From an uncultured Muribaculaceae bacterium (GTDB lineage: Bacteria > Bacteroidota > Bacteroidia > Bacteroidales > Muribaculaceae), in contig CAMWUM010000042.1 in NCBI GenBank assembly GCA_947177435.1, forward strand, positions 1 to 10,321: a DNA stretch of 10,321 nucleotides. Reading direction: 5' to 3'. The stretch's first letter is position 1, and each line of letters starts with the position of its first letter. The notes beneath the pieces are model-generated. The model had not been told where the DNA came from. It saw nothing but the letters and a program-made list of their open reading frames with translations, and did not search any database. Of this stretch, positions 1 through 6,357 are shown in pieces. The position numbers and the translations under genes were made by a program.

Positions 1-1417
1 GGTTGATGGCGAAACCAAGACGTTCGACATCTTCGCTCTCCTCAAGAGCGACGGCATGATGATGCACGGTCCGTGCTATGTCAACAGCATCCTCTACGTG
101 CCCGCAGAAGTAGTGGCTGAGCCCGTGGTTTGCGACAACATCGCCGCCATGGCTAACCTCTCCGAGGAAGAGGCTCAGAACGTCAAGCTCATCCTGACCG
201 ACGCCAAGGTGACCTACGTCGCCGAAAACGCCGGCACCATCTTCGTCGAGGACGTTACCGCCGCTATGCAGCTCTACGTCATGAACGAGGACTACGACTA
301 CGCCGAGATCGCCGACATGGCACAGGGCAAGGCCGTGACCGGCTCGATTGTCGGCACTTACTTCGAGGGCGGCATGTTCATGGCCATGGAGGCCGACGTG
401 GACATCACCTCGTCGGTTGACGTGGACGTAACCTACGGCGCCGCTATGACCGTGGCCCAGGCCCTTGAGACCGCCAACGTCAACAAGCTCGCCACCTTCA
501 CCGCCTCTGAGAGCCTGACCATCACCAACGAGGAGGGTATGCTCATCATCGCTGAGGGCGATAATCAGATCCTCGTTACCGATCCCTTCTACTCGCTCCC
601 CGAGGACTACGAGTTCCCCGTTAACGTTAGCAAGGTGACCGGTGTGATCGTCAACTACGGCATGCTCATGCTCGCTCCGCGCAGCGAGGCCGACATCGTG
701 GCTGCCGAGCCCGCCGCCGAGTACACCGTATACTTCGACAACTCCGCTTCGCAGTGGGAGACCGTTTACGCTTACGTTTGGAACGACGATGCCAACCTTG
801 CAGCTTGGCCCGGCGAAGAAATGACCAAGGGCGAAGCTGACGTCTGGAGCTACACCATCACCAATTTCGAGCCCACCAGCATCATCTTCAGCAATGGCAA
901 CGGCCAGCAGACCGCCGACCTCGCATTCGAGAACGGCAAGACCTACGTAGGCGAGGCTCCCGCTTCGTCCAAGGAGCTCTACCTCCGCGGCTCGATCAAC
1001 GACTGGGGCACTTCGCTCAAGTTCGAGACCGCCGACGAAGTCACCTACACCCTCACCGTAGCCGAGGCAATGCCCGCCGGCGCTGAGTTCAAGATCGCCA
1101 ACGCCGATTGGAGCGTATCTTACACCTACGACGCCGCTCCCATCGAGCCCAACGTAGAGTACACCTTCGTTGACGGCAACGGCGGCCCCGGCAATGCCAA
1201 GACCGCAGTTGAGATCCCCGCTAACGCCAAGATCACCTTCAACGTAGAGACCCTCGCCTTCAAGCTTGTGGCTGAGTTCGACGGCATCAACGCCATCGAC
1301 GCTGAGGACGGTGCTGAGTACTACAGCCTGCAAGGCGTGCGCCTGGCCAAGCCCGCAGTGGGCCAGCCCTGCATCCGCGTTGCCAACGGCGTAGCCACCA
1401 AGGTCATCGTTAAGTAA
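1..1417 (+). CDS. Secreted starch-binding protein with OB-like repeats, CBM26 module and T9SS-like tail (5' end outside window)
   Basis: The reading frame is open from base 2, so the true start lies upstream; the ATG at 56 is internal. The frame shows in order: the end of one OB-like unit (to about 115), two further OB-like units (about 146-440 and 448-705, each with a G-x-IV then GM-x-M pattern), and a module at about 719-950. That module carries VYFDNS, YAYVW, WPG and IIFSNG...QQT, the hallmark pattern of starch-binding module 26. A second beta-sandwich follows at about 970-1265 (LYLRGSINDWG, EFKIA), resembling SusE/F or CBM48-like sandwiches. The C-terminus (YYSLQGVRLAKP...KVIVK) resembles the type A T9SS sorting tails common in Bacteroidales. 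The protein is very rich in Asp and Glu. It probably binds starch or another alpha-glucan at the cell surface; no catalytic domain is visible in this part. The CBM26 call is strong. The OB and tail assignments come from pattern only. Confidence 0.8.
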   Translation, partial: VDGETKTFDIFALLKSDGMMMHGPCYVNSILYVPAEVVAEPVVCDNIAAMANLSEEEAQNVKLILTDAKVTYVAENAGTIFVEDVTAAMQLYVMNEDYDYAEIADMAQGKAVTGSIVGTYFEGGMFMAMEADVDITSSVDVDVTYGAAMTVAQALETANVNKLATFTASESLTITNEEGMLIIAEGDNQILVTDPFYSLPEDYEFPVNVSKVTGVIVNYGMLMLAPRSEADIVAAEPAAEYTVYFDNSASQWETVYAYVWNDDANLAAWPGEEMTKGEADVWSYTITNFEPTSIIFSNGNGQQTADLAFENGKTYVGEAPASSKELYLRGSINDWGTSLKFETADEVTYTLTVAEAMPAGAEFKIANADWSVSYTYDAAPIEPNVEYTFVDGNGGPGNAKTAVEIPANAKITFNVETLAFKLVAEFDGINAIDAEDGAEYYSLQGVRLAKPAVGQPCIRVANGVATKVIVK

Positions 1418-1441
1418 TCCCCCCAATCCTCTCATACGCAA

Positions 1442-1479
1442 CAGCGCCGCCCCTCACCGGGCGGCGCTGCCGTTTTTTT
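1442..1479 (+). terminator. Rho-independent terminator of the starch-binding protein gene
   Basis: A perfect 11-bp GC-rich stem (1442-1452 with 1459-1469) encloses the 6-nt loop CTCACC. It is followed by GCCG... ending in seven T residues at 1473-1479. It starts 25 nt after the stop codon. The last T residues also belong to the -33 element of the next promoter. Confidence 0.93.
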
Positions 1480-1508
1480 GTATATGTGGATAAAAAGCAT
1501 TATCTTTG
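1477..1508 (+). promoter_or_regulatory. Bacteroidetes-type promoter of the alpha/beta hydrolase gene
   Basis: TTTG at 1477-1480 and TATCTTTG at 1501-1508 match the -33 TTTG and -7 TAnnTTTG elements of the Bacteroidetes primary sigma factor, with an ideal 20-nt spacer. The -33 element overlaps the T-tract of the upstream terminator. Transcription should begin about 4-6 nt after the -7 element, at about 1511-1514, which is at or just before the start codon. Confidence 0.75.
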
Positions 1509-1513
1509 CCGAT

Positions 1514-2929
1514 ATGAAAATGAAGATAAAAGCTTGGCTGGCGGCGGCTGTATGCGCCGTCGGCGCGATTGTGGCTCAGGCGCAGATTGCCGGGCCGTGG
1601 CATGGCGAGTTGTCAGTGGGCGGCCAGGGGCTGCCTGTCGTGTTTAATTTTGAGCAGGATGGCGACAGCATCACGGCGACGCTCGATTCGCCGATGCAGG
1701 GAGCCAAGGGCATCCCCGCCGAGGCGAGCCTGAGCGGCGACACGCTGCGGGTCGACATACAGGTCGTTGGCGCCGATTTCCGGGGCGTGGTGGCCGAGGG
1801 GCGCATCGAGGGCAAGTTCAGCCAGGGGGGCATGACGCTCGACCTGGCGCTTGTGCCGGGCGAGTACATCCCGCCCAGGCCCCAGACGCCCAAGCCTCCG
1901 TACCCATACCAGACGCGCGAGGTGAGCATCGTCAACCCCATGGATTCGACCGTGCTGGCCGGCACGCTCACGCTGCCGGTGCAGTACAATATGCCGGCAT
2001 TCAAAGAGTTTCCTTTGGTGGTGTTTGTCTCGGGCAGCGGCGCGCAGAACCGCGACGAGGAGATAATGGGCCACAAGCCGTTTGCCGTGCTGGCCGACCG
2101 TCTGGCCAAGAGCGGCATAGCGTCGCTCAGGTATGATGACCGCACCTTCGGCCGGCCTGATGACGACAGCGAAACCGACTCGTCCACGACCGCAACCTTC
2201 GCCGCAGACGCCAAGGCGGCCATCGATTGGGCGCGAGCCAACTTTGACAAGGCTGGCCGCGTGGGCGTCATCGGGCACAGCGAGGGAGGCACCATCGCCT
2301 ACATGCTCGCAGCCGAGGGCAGCGCCGACTTTATCGTGTCGCTTGCGGGTCCTTCCCTGCGCGGCGACTCGGTGCTTATGCTGCAAAACGAGGCTCTGCT
2401 GCGCGGAACCATCAGCGAAGAGAGTCTTGACAAATACCTCAAGGGCATGCGCGTGGTGATTCAGTTTATATTAGACAGTGGCCACCTGCAAGGTTGTGAC
2501 AAACAACAGGCAGAGCGCGCCTTGATGGAAAACATCGGCAAAATATATAATATGGACGGTGATGAAGATTTCGACATCGCCGAAGAGGATGAGGCGTTGG
2601 CGACTAACTTACTGTATGCAGCTGCCCTCCGTACCCCATGGTTAGATTATATGCTTGCCTACGACCCGGCTGAGGCCATTGGCCGAATCCGCGTGCCGGT
2701 GATGGCCGTAAATGGTGAGCTCGACCGCCAAGTGATAGCCGAGCCCAACATCACAGCCCTCGAGTGCCTGCTCCCGTCCGATACGCCCCGCATTACCATC
2801 ATTTACCCAGGCCTCAACCACATGCTGCAGCACGCCCAGACCGGCATGCCTGCCGAATACGGTACGATTGAGGAAACCATCTCCGAAGAAGTCGTCCGCG
2901 ACATTATCTCCTGGATTAACTCCCTCTGA
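1514..2929 (+). CDS. Secreted alpha/beta hydrolase (serine esterase or peptidase-like)
   Basis: The protein has 471 residues from the ATG at 1514. That start gives a clean signal peptide (MKMKIKAWLAAAV... ending AQA, cleavage near residue 23), whereas the longer frame from 1478 would begin inside the terminator/promoter. Residues about 25-115 form a beta-rich N-terminal domain, followed by a Pro-rich linker (118-131) and an alpha/beta hydrolase fold. The nucleophile elbow is GHSEG with Ser256; the probable acid is Asp404 (NGELD) and the probable base His436 (GLNH). GSGAQNRDE (174-182) is the likely oxyanion region. This layout is common in Bacteroidetes hydrolases annotated as esterases or S33-like peptidases; the substrate cannot be told from sequence. 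Residues about 315-385, probably the lid, are encoded by distinctly more AT-rich DNA with TTA and ATA codons. It appears monocistronic, between a terminator and the pyrE promoter. Confidence 0.87.
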   Translation: MKMKIKAWLAAAVCAVGAIVAQAQIAGPWHGELSVGGQGLPVVFNFEQDGDSITATLDSPMQGAKGIPAEASLSGDTLRVDIQVVGADFRGVVAEGRIEGKFSQGGMTLDLALVPGEYIPPRPQTPKPPYPYQTREVSIVNPMDSTVLAGTLTLPVQYNMPAFKEFPLVVFVSGSGAQNRDEEIMGHKPFAVLADRLAKSGIASLRYDDRTFGRPDDDSETDSSTTATFAADAKAAIDWARANFDKAGRVGVIGHSEGGTIAYMLAAEGSADFIVSLAGPSLRGDSVLMLQNEALLRGTISEESLDKYLKGMRVVIQFILDSGHLQGCDKQQAERALMENIGKIYNMDGDEDFDIAEEDEALATNLLYAAALRTPWLDYMLAYDPAEAIGRIRVPVMAVNGELDRQVIAEPNITALECLLPSDTPRITIIYPGLNHMLQHAQTGMPAEYGTIEETISEEVVRDIISWINSL

Positions 2930-2963
2930 AAATGTTGGGTGGGAGAAATTTTTGAAAATGTTG
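2927..2963 (+). repeat. Two-copy direct repeat between the hydrolase and pyrE
   Basis: TGAAAATGTTG occurs at 2927-2937 and 2953-2963, a period of 26 bases, each copy followed by G-rich sequence. The first copy contains the hydrolase stop codon. It lies just upstream of the pyrE -33 element. No function can be assigned. Confidence 0.5.
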
Positions 2964-2973
2964 CTGGGGTGGT

Positions 2974-3004
2974 GTTGAAAAAACAAAGAATTGTCGTAAC
3001 TTTG
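2974..3004 (+). promoter_or_regulatory. Bacteroidetes-type promoter of the pyrE operon
   Basis: GTTG at 2974-2977 and TAACTTTG at 2997-3004 fit the -33/-7 pattern with a 19-nt spacer. The predicted start near 3008-3010 gives a leader of about 32 nt before the pyrE ATG. No attenuator hairpin or riboswitch is visible in that leader. Confidence 0.75.
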
Positions 3005-3041
3005 CAGTAGAAATAAACCAACTTATACATTCCTTGCCCTT

Positions 3042-3692
3042 ATGAAAACCGTAGACCGCATCATTGCCGAGCGCTTGCTCAAGATTCGGGCCATCATCCT
3101 CCAGCCCGCCAACCCTTTCACCTGGGCTTCCGGCTGGAACTCGCCAATCTATACTGACAACCGCAAGACTCTCTCTTACCCTGACCTGCGCTCGCTCATC
3201 AAGGTGGAGCTGTCGCGTCTGATTGTCGAGCATTTCGGTTATCCCGAGGCTGTGGCCGGCGTTGCTACCGGCGCTATCGCCCAGGGCGCGCTCGTGGCCG
3301 ATACACTCGGCGTGCCTTTCGCATACATCCGCGCCACTCCCAAGGACCACGGCCTGGAGAACCTGATTGAGGGCAATCTGCGACCCGGCCAGAAGGTGGT
3401 GATCGTCGAGGACCTCATCTCCACCGGCAAGTCGAGCCTGGCAGCCGTCGAGGCTGTACGCGCCGCCGGATGCGAAGTAATCGGCATGGTGGCCATCTTC
3501 ACCTACGGATTCCCCGTGGCTGAGCAGAACTTTGAGAAGGCCGGCGTCAAGCTTGTCACCCTCTCCAACTACAGCTCGATGCTTGAGGCTGCCGTCGAGT
3601 CAGACTATATCACCCCGGCCGACGTGGCCACCCTCAAAGAATGGCGCAGCGATCCCGCCAACTGGGTTCCCGCCAAGCCTTCGACACTCTAA
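3042..3692 (+). CDS. pyrE: Orotate phosphoribosyltransferase
   Basis: PyrE joins orotate to PRPP to make orotidine 5'-phosphate, the fifth step of de novo UMP synthesis, in the cytoplasm. The 216-residue length is normal for the family. The type I phosphoribosyltransferase PRPP loop is clear at residues 119-131 (VVIVEDLISTGKS). The N-terminal substrate region FTWASGWNSPIYTDNR and the GVATGAIA loop are also typical. It is the first gene of a plus-strand operon; the next gene starts 13 nt after its stop. The pyrE followed by SRPBCC-protein order is familiar to me from Bacteroides genomes (recalled, not checked). There, argH often follows, but not here. Confidence 0.96.
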   Translation: MKTVDRIIAERLLKIRAIILQPANPFTWASGWNSPIYTDNRKTLSYPDLRSLIKVELSRLIVEHFGYPEAVAGVATGAIAQGALVADTLGVPFAYIRATPKDHGLENLIEGNLRPGQKVVIVEDLISTGKSSLAAVEAVRAAGCEVIGMVAIFTYGFPVAEQNFEKAGVKLVTLSNYSSMLEAAVESDYITPADVATLKEWRSDPANWVPAKPSTL

Positions 3693-3705
3693 CACATAGC
3701 GTATT

Positions 3706-4122
3706 ATGTCAAAATATTCAGGTAAGCCGTTTGTCGTCGACAAGCCGGCTCAGGCGATTGCCGACAAATTTGCCGACCTCACGGCGCTCAACCAGTGGGT
3801 GGACATGCTGCCCGCCGAGGAGCGTGAGAAGTTGGGCGGCGTGACCTTTACGGCCGACTCAATCTCATTCGATACCAAGCAGATAGGCACCATGACGTTT
3901 GTCGTGGCCGAGCGTTCGGCCCAGGCCATCAAGATGCAGGCTTCGGGCCTGCCCGTGGCTCTGGACCTCACCATCGACCTCAAGGCGCTGACCGAGGACA
4001 AGACCGAGGCCACGTGCAGCATCGACATCGACCTGCCCGCTATGCTGCGTCCGATGGTCGGCCCGCAGCTGAAGAAGGCTGTGGAGATGCTCAGCGACGT
4101 GGTCGCAAAGATTGTGGGATGA
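3706..4122 (+). CDS. Small SRPBCC-superfamily (START-like) protein
   Basis: This is a 138-residue soluble protein without a signal peptide. The pattern FVVDKPAQAIADKFADLTALNQW at the start, a central set of beta strands (SISFDTKQIGTMTFVV, IKMQASGLPVALDLTIDL), and a long C-terminal helix (MVGPQLKKAVEMLSDVVAKIVG) matches the small SRPBCC or polyketide-cyclase-like proteins of Bacteroidetes. The fold usually makes a hydrophobic ligand cavity; the ligand is unknown. It is the second gene of the pyrE operon, and its TGA overlaps the ATG of the next gene (ATGA), so the two are probably translationally coupled. Confidence 0.75.
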   Translation: MSKYSGKPFVVDKPAQAIADKFADLTALNQWVDMLPAEEREKLGGVTFTADSISFDTKQIGTMTFVVAERSAQAIKMQASGLPVALDLTIDLKALTEDKTEATCSIDIDLPAMLRPMVGPQLKKAVEMLSDVVAKIVG

Positions 4123-4622
4123 GAGGATTGACCGCAGCGGCGCTATCCGGTGCATTGTTGATGGCTATGGCTGCCACCGGCTGCCATACCATCGATGACG
4201 ACCGCATACCTCCGACGGCCGTGTACGTGCCATTCAACACCATCGGCGAGTGGCAGGTGTACGGCGTGGGCGGCGCTCTCGATTACCGCTACTTCATCAA
4301 GCCCGAGAGGCAGCCCTCGGGCTTTCCTTACACCCAGCTGGCTCAGACGGGCTACGGCGGCGTGTTGCTGGCGTGCGACGTCAACGGCATCGCCGTGGCT
4401 TATGACATGGCCTGTCCGGTGGAGTGCCGCACTGATGTGCGCATCAGGGTCGTTAGCGGCGAGACTTACGCCGAATGCCCTGTATGCCACAGCACTTACA
4501 GCATATTCAGCACCCCCTACGGCTACCCCCTGGCCGGACGCGCAGCCGAGATGGGCTGGGGCTTGCAGATCTATTCCGTGGCCCCCGGATCGATGGGGGA
4601 GTACATGTGCATCCGTCGATAG
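4119..4622 (+). CDS. Four-cysteine Rieske-like lipoprotein
   Basis: The start at 4119 is chosen because its ATGA overlaps the SRPBCC stop and yields a lipoprotein signal (MRGLTAAALSGALLMAMAATG, lipidated Cys22); the upstream in-frame ATG at 4014 lies inside the previous gene. The mature protein is about 146 residues. It has the Rieske-like arrangement of two Cys loops near a beta core (GVLLACDVNGIAVAYDMACP...ECPVCHSTYSIF...GYPLAGRA). The ligands differ from a true Rieske site: instead of CxH and CxxH there are Cys99-x3-Cys103 and Cys120-x2-Cys123, with His124 adjacent. This suggests a four-Cys metal site (zinc or iron) or disulfides rather than a classical 2Fe-2S Rieske centre. Similar lipoproteins are, as I recall, widespread in Bacteroides and of unknown function. 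The gene contains no TTA, CTA or TCA codon between 4146 and 4619, which leaves its antisense frame open. Confidence 0.75.
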   Translation: MRGLTAAALSGALLMAMAATGCHTIDDDRIPPTAVYVPFNTIGEWQVYGVGGALDYRYFIKPERQPSGFPYTQLAQTGYGGVLLACDVNGIAVAYDMACPVECRTDVRIRVVSGETYAECPVCHSTYSIFSTPYGYPLAGRAAEMGWGLQIYSVAPGSMGEYMCIRR

Positions 4623-5183
4623 GTGTTTTTGTTTTTTTGCGATGCGGTGCTCGCGTTTGAGCAGGGCGGTGTACGGCGGCACGCGGCCGCACTGTACCAG
4701 GCGCTTGTGCCAGTATTCTTGGTCGAGATGGCTGACTATCACGCCTTTTGACGATGATGCGTGGATGAATCGGTCCTGGCCGATGTAAATGCCTACGTGC
4801 GAGACGTCCTTGCCGCTGGTGTTGAAGAACACGAGGTCGCCCGGCACCATATCTTTTTTCTTAATCTTCTTGCAAAACTTGGCCTGCGCGGCACTGGTAC
4901 GCGGCAGCTTGATGCCCAGCGAGTTGACGTATGTCTGCATCACGAATCCGGAGCAGTCTACGCCTCGGCGTGTGGTGCCGCCAGACTTGTAGGGCGTGCC
5001 TTGCCAGCCGAAAGCCTCGGTGAGCAGCAGCCTCTCGCATGTGCCTTGCTCGATGAGCAGGCCTTGCAGGTCGGAGATGATGGCATCCTCGGTCGACTGC
5101 TGGGCGCGCTTGCTGGTGCCGCATGAGCATACGATGGCCATTAAGGTCATGAGCATCAGCGATATGCGGAGGCGGCTTTTCAT
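4143..5183 (-). CDS. NlpC/P60 (C40) peptidoglycan hydrolase lipoprotein with antisense-encoded C-terminal extension
   Basis: The frame encodes 346 residues from the ATG at 5183. Residues 1-21 form a lipoprotein-type signal (MKSRLRIS...IVCSC, lipidated Cys21). Residues about 50-170 form an NlpC/P60 cysteine peptidase domain, with catalytic Cys77 (RGVDCSGF), His129 (SHVGIYIG) and third polar residue His141 (FIHASS). Such enzymes cut peptide stems in the periplasm or at the outer membrane. Relatives normally end shortly after the GRVPP motif (residues 167-170 here). In this gene no stop occurs there: residues 188-346 are read in codon register antisense to the four-cysteine lipoprotein gene until its CTA codon gives TAG at 4143. 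The tail is His- and Ala-rich and resembles nothing I know. An A7 run (4632-4638) just before the overlap could change the frame, but neither shifted frame stops before the neighbour. The start lies 1 nt after the DUF1573 stop, so they form an operon. Confidence 0.8.
   Translation of the reverse strand: MKSRLRISLMLMTLMAIVCSCGTSKRAQQSTEDAIISDLQGLLIEQGTCERLLLTEAFGWQGTPYKSGGTTRRGVDCSGFVMQTYVNSLGIKLPRTSAAQAKFCKKIKKKDMVPGDLVFFNTSGKDVSHVGIYIGQDRFIHASSSKGVIVSHLDQEYWHKRLVQCGRVPPYTALLKREHRIAKKQKHLSTDAHVLPHRSGGHGIDLQAPAHLGCASGQGVAVGGAEYAVSAVAYRAFGVSLAANDPDAHISAALHRTGHVISHGDAVDVARQQHAAVARLSQLGVRKARGLPLGLDEVAVIESAAHAVHLPLADGVEWHVHGRRRYAVVIDGMAAGGSHSHQQCTG
4589..4638 (+). terminator. Possible terminator hairpin at the end of the pyrE operon
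   Basis: ATCGATGG (4589-4596) can pair with CCGTCGAT (4613-4620) with one wobble, over a 16-nt loop, and is followed by T5 (4626-4630) and T7 (4632-4638). The stem lies in the last codons of the lipoprotein gene. It is AT-richer and has a longer loop than the other terminators in this window, so it is a weak candidate. On the opposite strand it lies 11 nt after an A7 run. Confidence 0.35.
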
Positions 5184-5184
5184 G

Positions 5185-6255
5185 CTATTTTCGTTCGCCC
5201 ACCACGCGAATCGAGCGCGTAGGCTGCGAGGGGTCGTTGGTAATGATGGTTATGCGGCTGTTAATCAATCCTGACGGCTGGGTCGAGGGATCGAACGTTA
5301 CGGTTATCTTGGCTTTCTTGCCGTGCTTGATTTCGTTCTTGTCCACGCGCACGCTGATGGCCGGGTCCTGCGAGTAGGCGCGGCGTATGATCAGCGGATT
5401 CTTGCCTTGGTTCTGCACCTCGATTGACGCCTCGACGGTGTTGGTGGAGCCCAGGGGCACCTTGCCGAGGTCGAAGCGGTCGCCGACGATGACAACCTGC
5501 GGGGCTGAGGCGAGCTGCTCGGGCGTGAGCTTGCTGAAATCCTCCTCGACGATGCCCACCACGGGGAAGAAGAACGTGGGGCCGCCAGGCTGCACGCTGA
5601 TCTGCACCGAGTCGGTGACGATGCCGTACTCATTGGCTGTGGCGGCGTTGAAAAATACGTTGAGCACCGACATCTCTCCCGGCGGCAGGGCCTCGGGGTT
5701 GACGCCGATGGTGATGAACTCGGGCACGTTGGCGAACTCGAGCCTGAGCGAGTCATGCGACTGGTTGTAGATGTCGACAAACGTCGACTTGATGCTGCGG
5801 GCGTTGACCTTGCCGACCATCGCCGCTCCGTGCTCAAACTTCAGCGGGCCGCGGTCCACGGGATAGCGCGTGGAGATGGTGGACGCGTTGCCGATAACTA
5901 CGCCGTTGATTGTCAGGCGTGTGCGGTCGTGATTGGCGGTGGTGCGCACGTACACGTGCTTGGTAAATCGGCCCGGGCGGCCGATAGCGTTGAATTTCAC
6001 CTTGATGGTGGCCGTGTCGCCGGGGGCCACGGCGTCGGTGTCGTAGCTGGGTACCGTGCAGCCGCACGAACTGGCCACCTGCGTGATCATCACAGGCTCG
6101 GCCGTGTCATTTACGAATTTGAAATCGGTCTCGACCTCCACCAGATTTTCGCTGAACGCGCCGAAGTCATGCGAGGTTTGCAGCCAACATAACCCCTCGG
6201 CCTGCGCCGCAAGGGCCAAGGCACACGCTGCAATGAGAACCATCAGTTTTTTCAT
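5185..6255 (-). CDS. DUF1573 protein with two immunoglobulin-like domains
   Basis: This is a 356-residue exported protein. Its signal peptide is MKKLMVLIAACALALAAQA. Residues about 25-122 form a DUF1573 domain with HDFGAF, FKFVND and the typical SSCGCTVPSY motif (Cys64, Cys66), followed by APGDTATIKVKF. A middle beta-rich domain spans about 130-235. Residues about 255-355 form a second ASPM/SPD2/Hydin-like domain (FDLGKVPLGST, VQNQGKNPLII, ITVTFDP, RITIITNDP) that lacks the SCGC motif. DUF1573 proteins are abundant and secreted in Bacteroidetes; their molecular role is not established. The ATG lies only 17 nt downstream of a tRNA on the same strand, and the NlpC/P60 gene follows after 1 nt. 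A link to cell-envelope maintenance is inferred from that partner. Confidence 0.9.
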   Translation of the reverse strand: MKKLMVLIAACALALAAQAEGLCWLQTSHDFGAFSENLVEVETDFKFVNDTAEPVMITQVASSCGCTVPSYDTDAVAPGDTATIKVKFNAIGRPGRFTKHVYVRTTANHDRTRLTINGVVIGNASTISTRYPVDRGPLKFEHGAAMVGKVNARSIKSTFVDIYNQSHDSLRLEFANVPEFITIGVNPEALPPGEMSVLNVFFNAATANEYGIVTDSVQISVQPGGPTFFFPVVGIVEEDFSKLTPEQLASAPQVVIVGDRFDLGKVPLGSTNTVEASIEVQNQGKNPLIIRRAYSQDPAISVRVDKNEIKHGKKAKITVTFDPSTQPSGLINSRITIITNDPSQPTRSIRVVGERK

Positions 6256-6272
6256 AGTCGGGAATGTCGTAG

Positions 6273-6344
6273 TACCCCGATGGAGAATCGAACTCCAATC
6301 AAAAGTTTAGGAAACTTCTATTCTATCCGTTGAACTATCGGGGC
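6273..6344 (-). tRNA. tRNA-Arg (anticodon CCT)
   Basis: Reading the minus strand from 6344, a full cloverleaf folds in 72 nt. The acceptor stem is GCCCCGA with TCGGGGT (first pair a G-U wobble), then T8-A9, D stem GTTC with GAAT, and anticodon stem GAAGT with ACTTT. The 7-nt loop TTCCTAA has anticodon CCT at 6309-6311 (minus strand). A 4-nt variable region, T stem TGGAG with CTCCA, T loop TTCGATT and discriminator A complete it. CCA is not encoded. It reads AGG arginine codons. It has its own promoter and stands directly in front of the DUF1573 gene. Confidence 0.93.
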
Positions 6345-6357
6345 AGATGCAGTGGCG

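Noticed and set aside
1478..1513. Longer start for the hydrolase at the 1478 ATG-frame start
   Set aside because: This start lies in the terminator T-tract and ahead of the -7 element, and would place charged and hydrophobic residues before a complete signal peptide.
1576..2386. Two long minus-strand reading frames (about 239 and 257 codons) opposite the hydrolase gene
   Set aside because: They are shadows of a GC-rich gene whose plus-strand frame has a signal peptide and complete catalytic motifs. The antisense translations show no domain, are biased in composition, and have no promoter-like start.
4014..4118. Upstream in-frame start for the four-cysteine lipoprotein at 4014
   Set aside because: It would put 35 residues of out-of-frame SRPBCC sequence before the lipoprotein signal. 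The ATG at 4119 gives an ATGA overlap and a clean lipobox.
4195..4788. Plus-strand reading frames of 197 and 121 codons across the lipoprotein and NlpC/P60 genes
   Set aside because: They overlap clearly recognised genes in other frames and show no domain or signal; composition is that of an out-of-frame GC-rich shadow.
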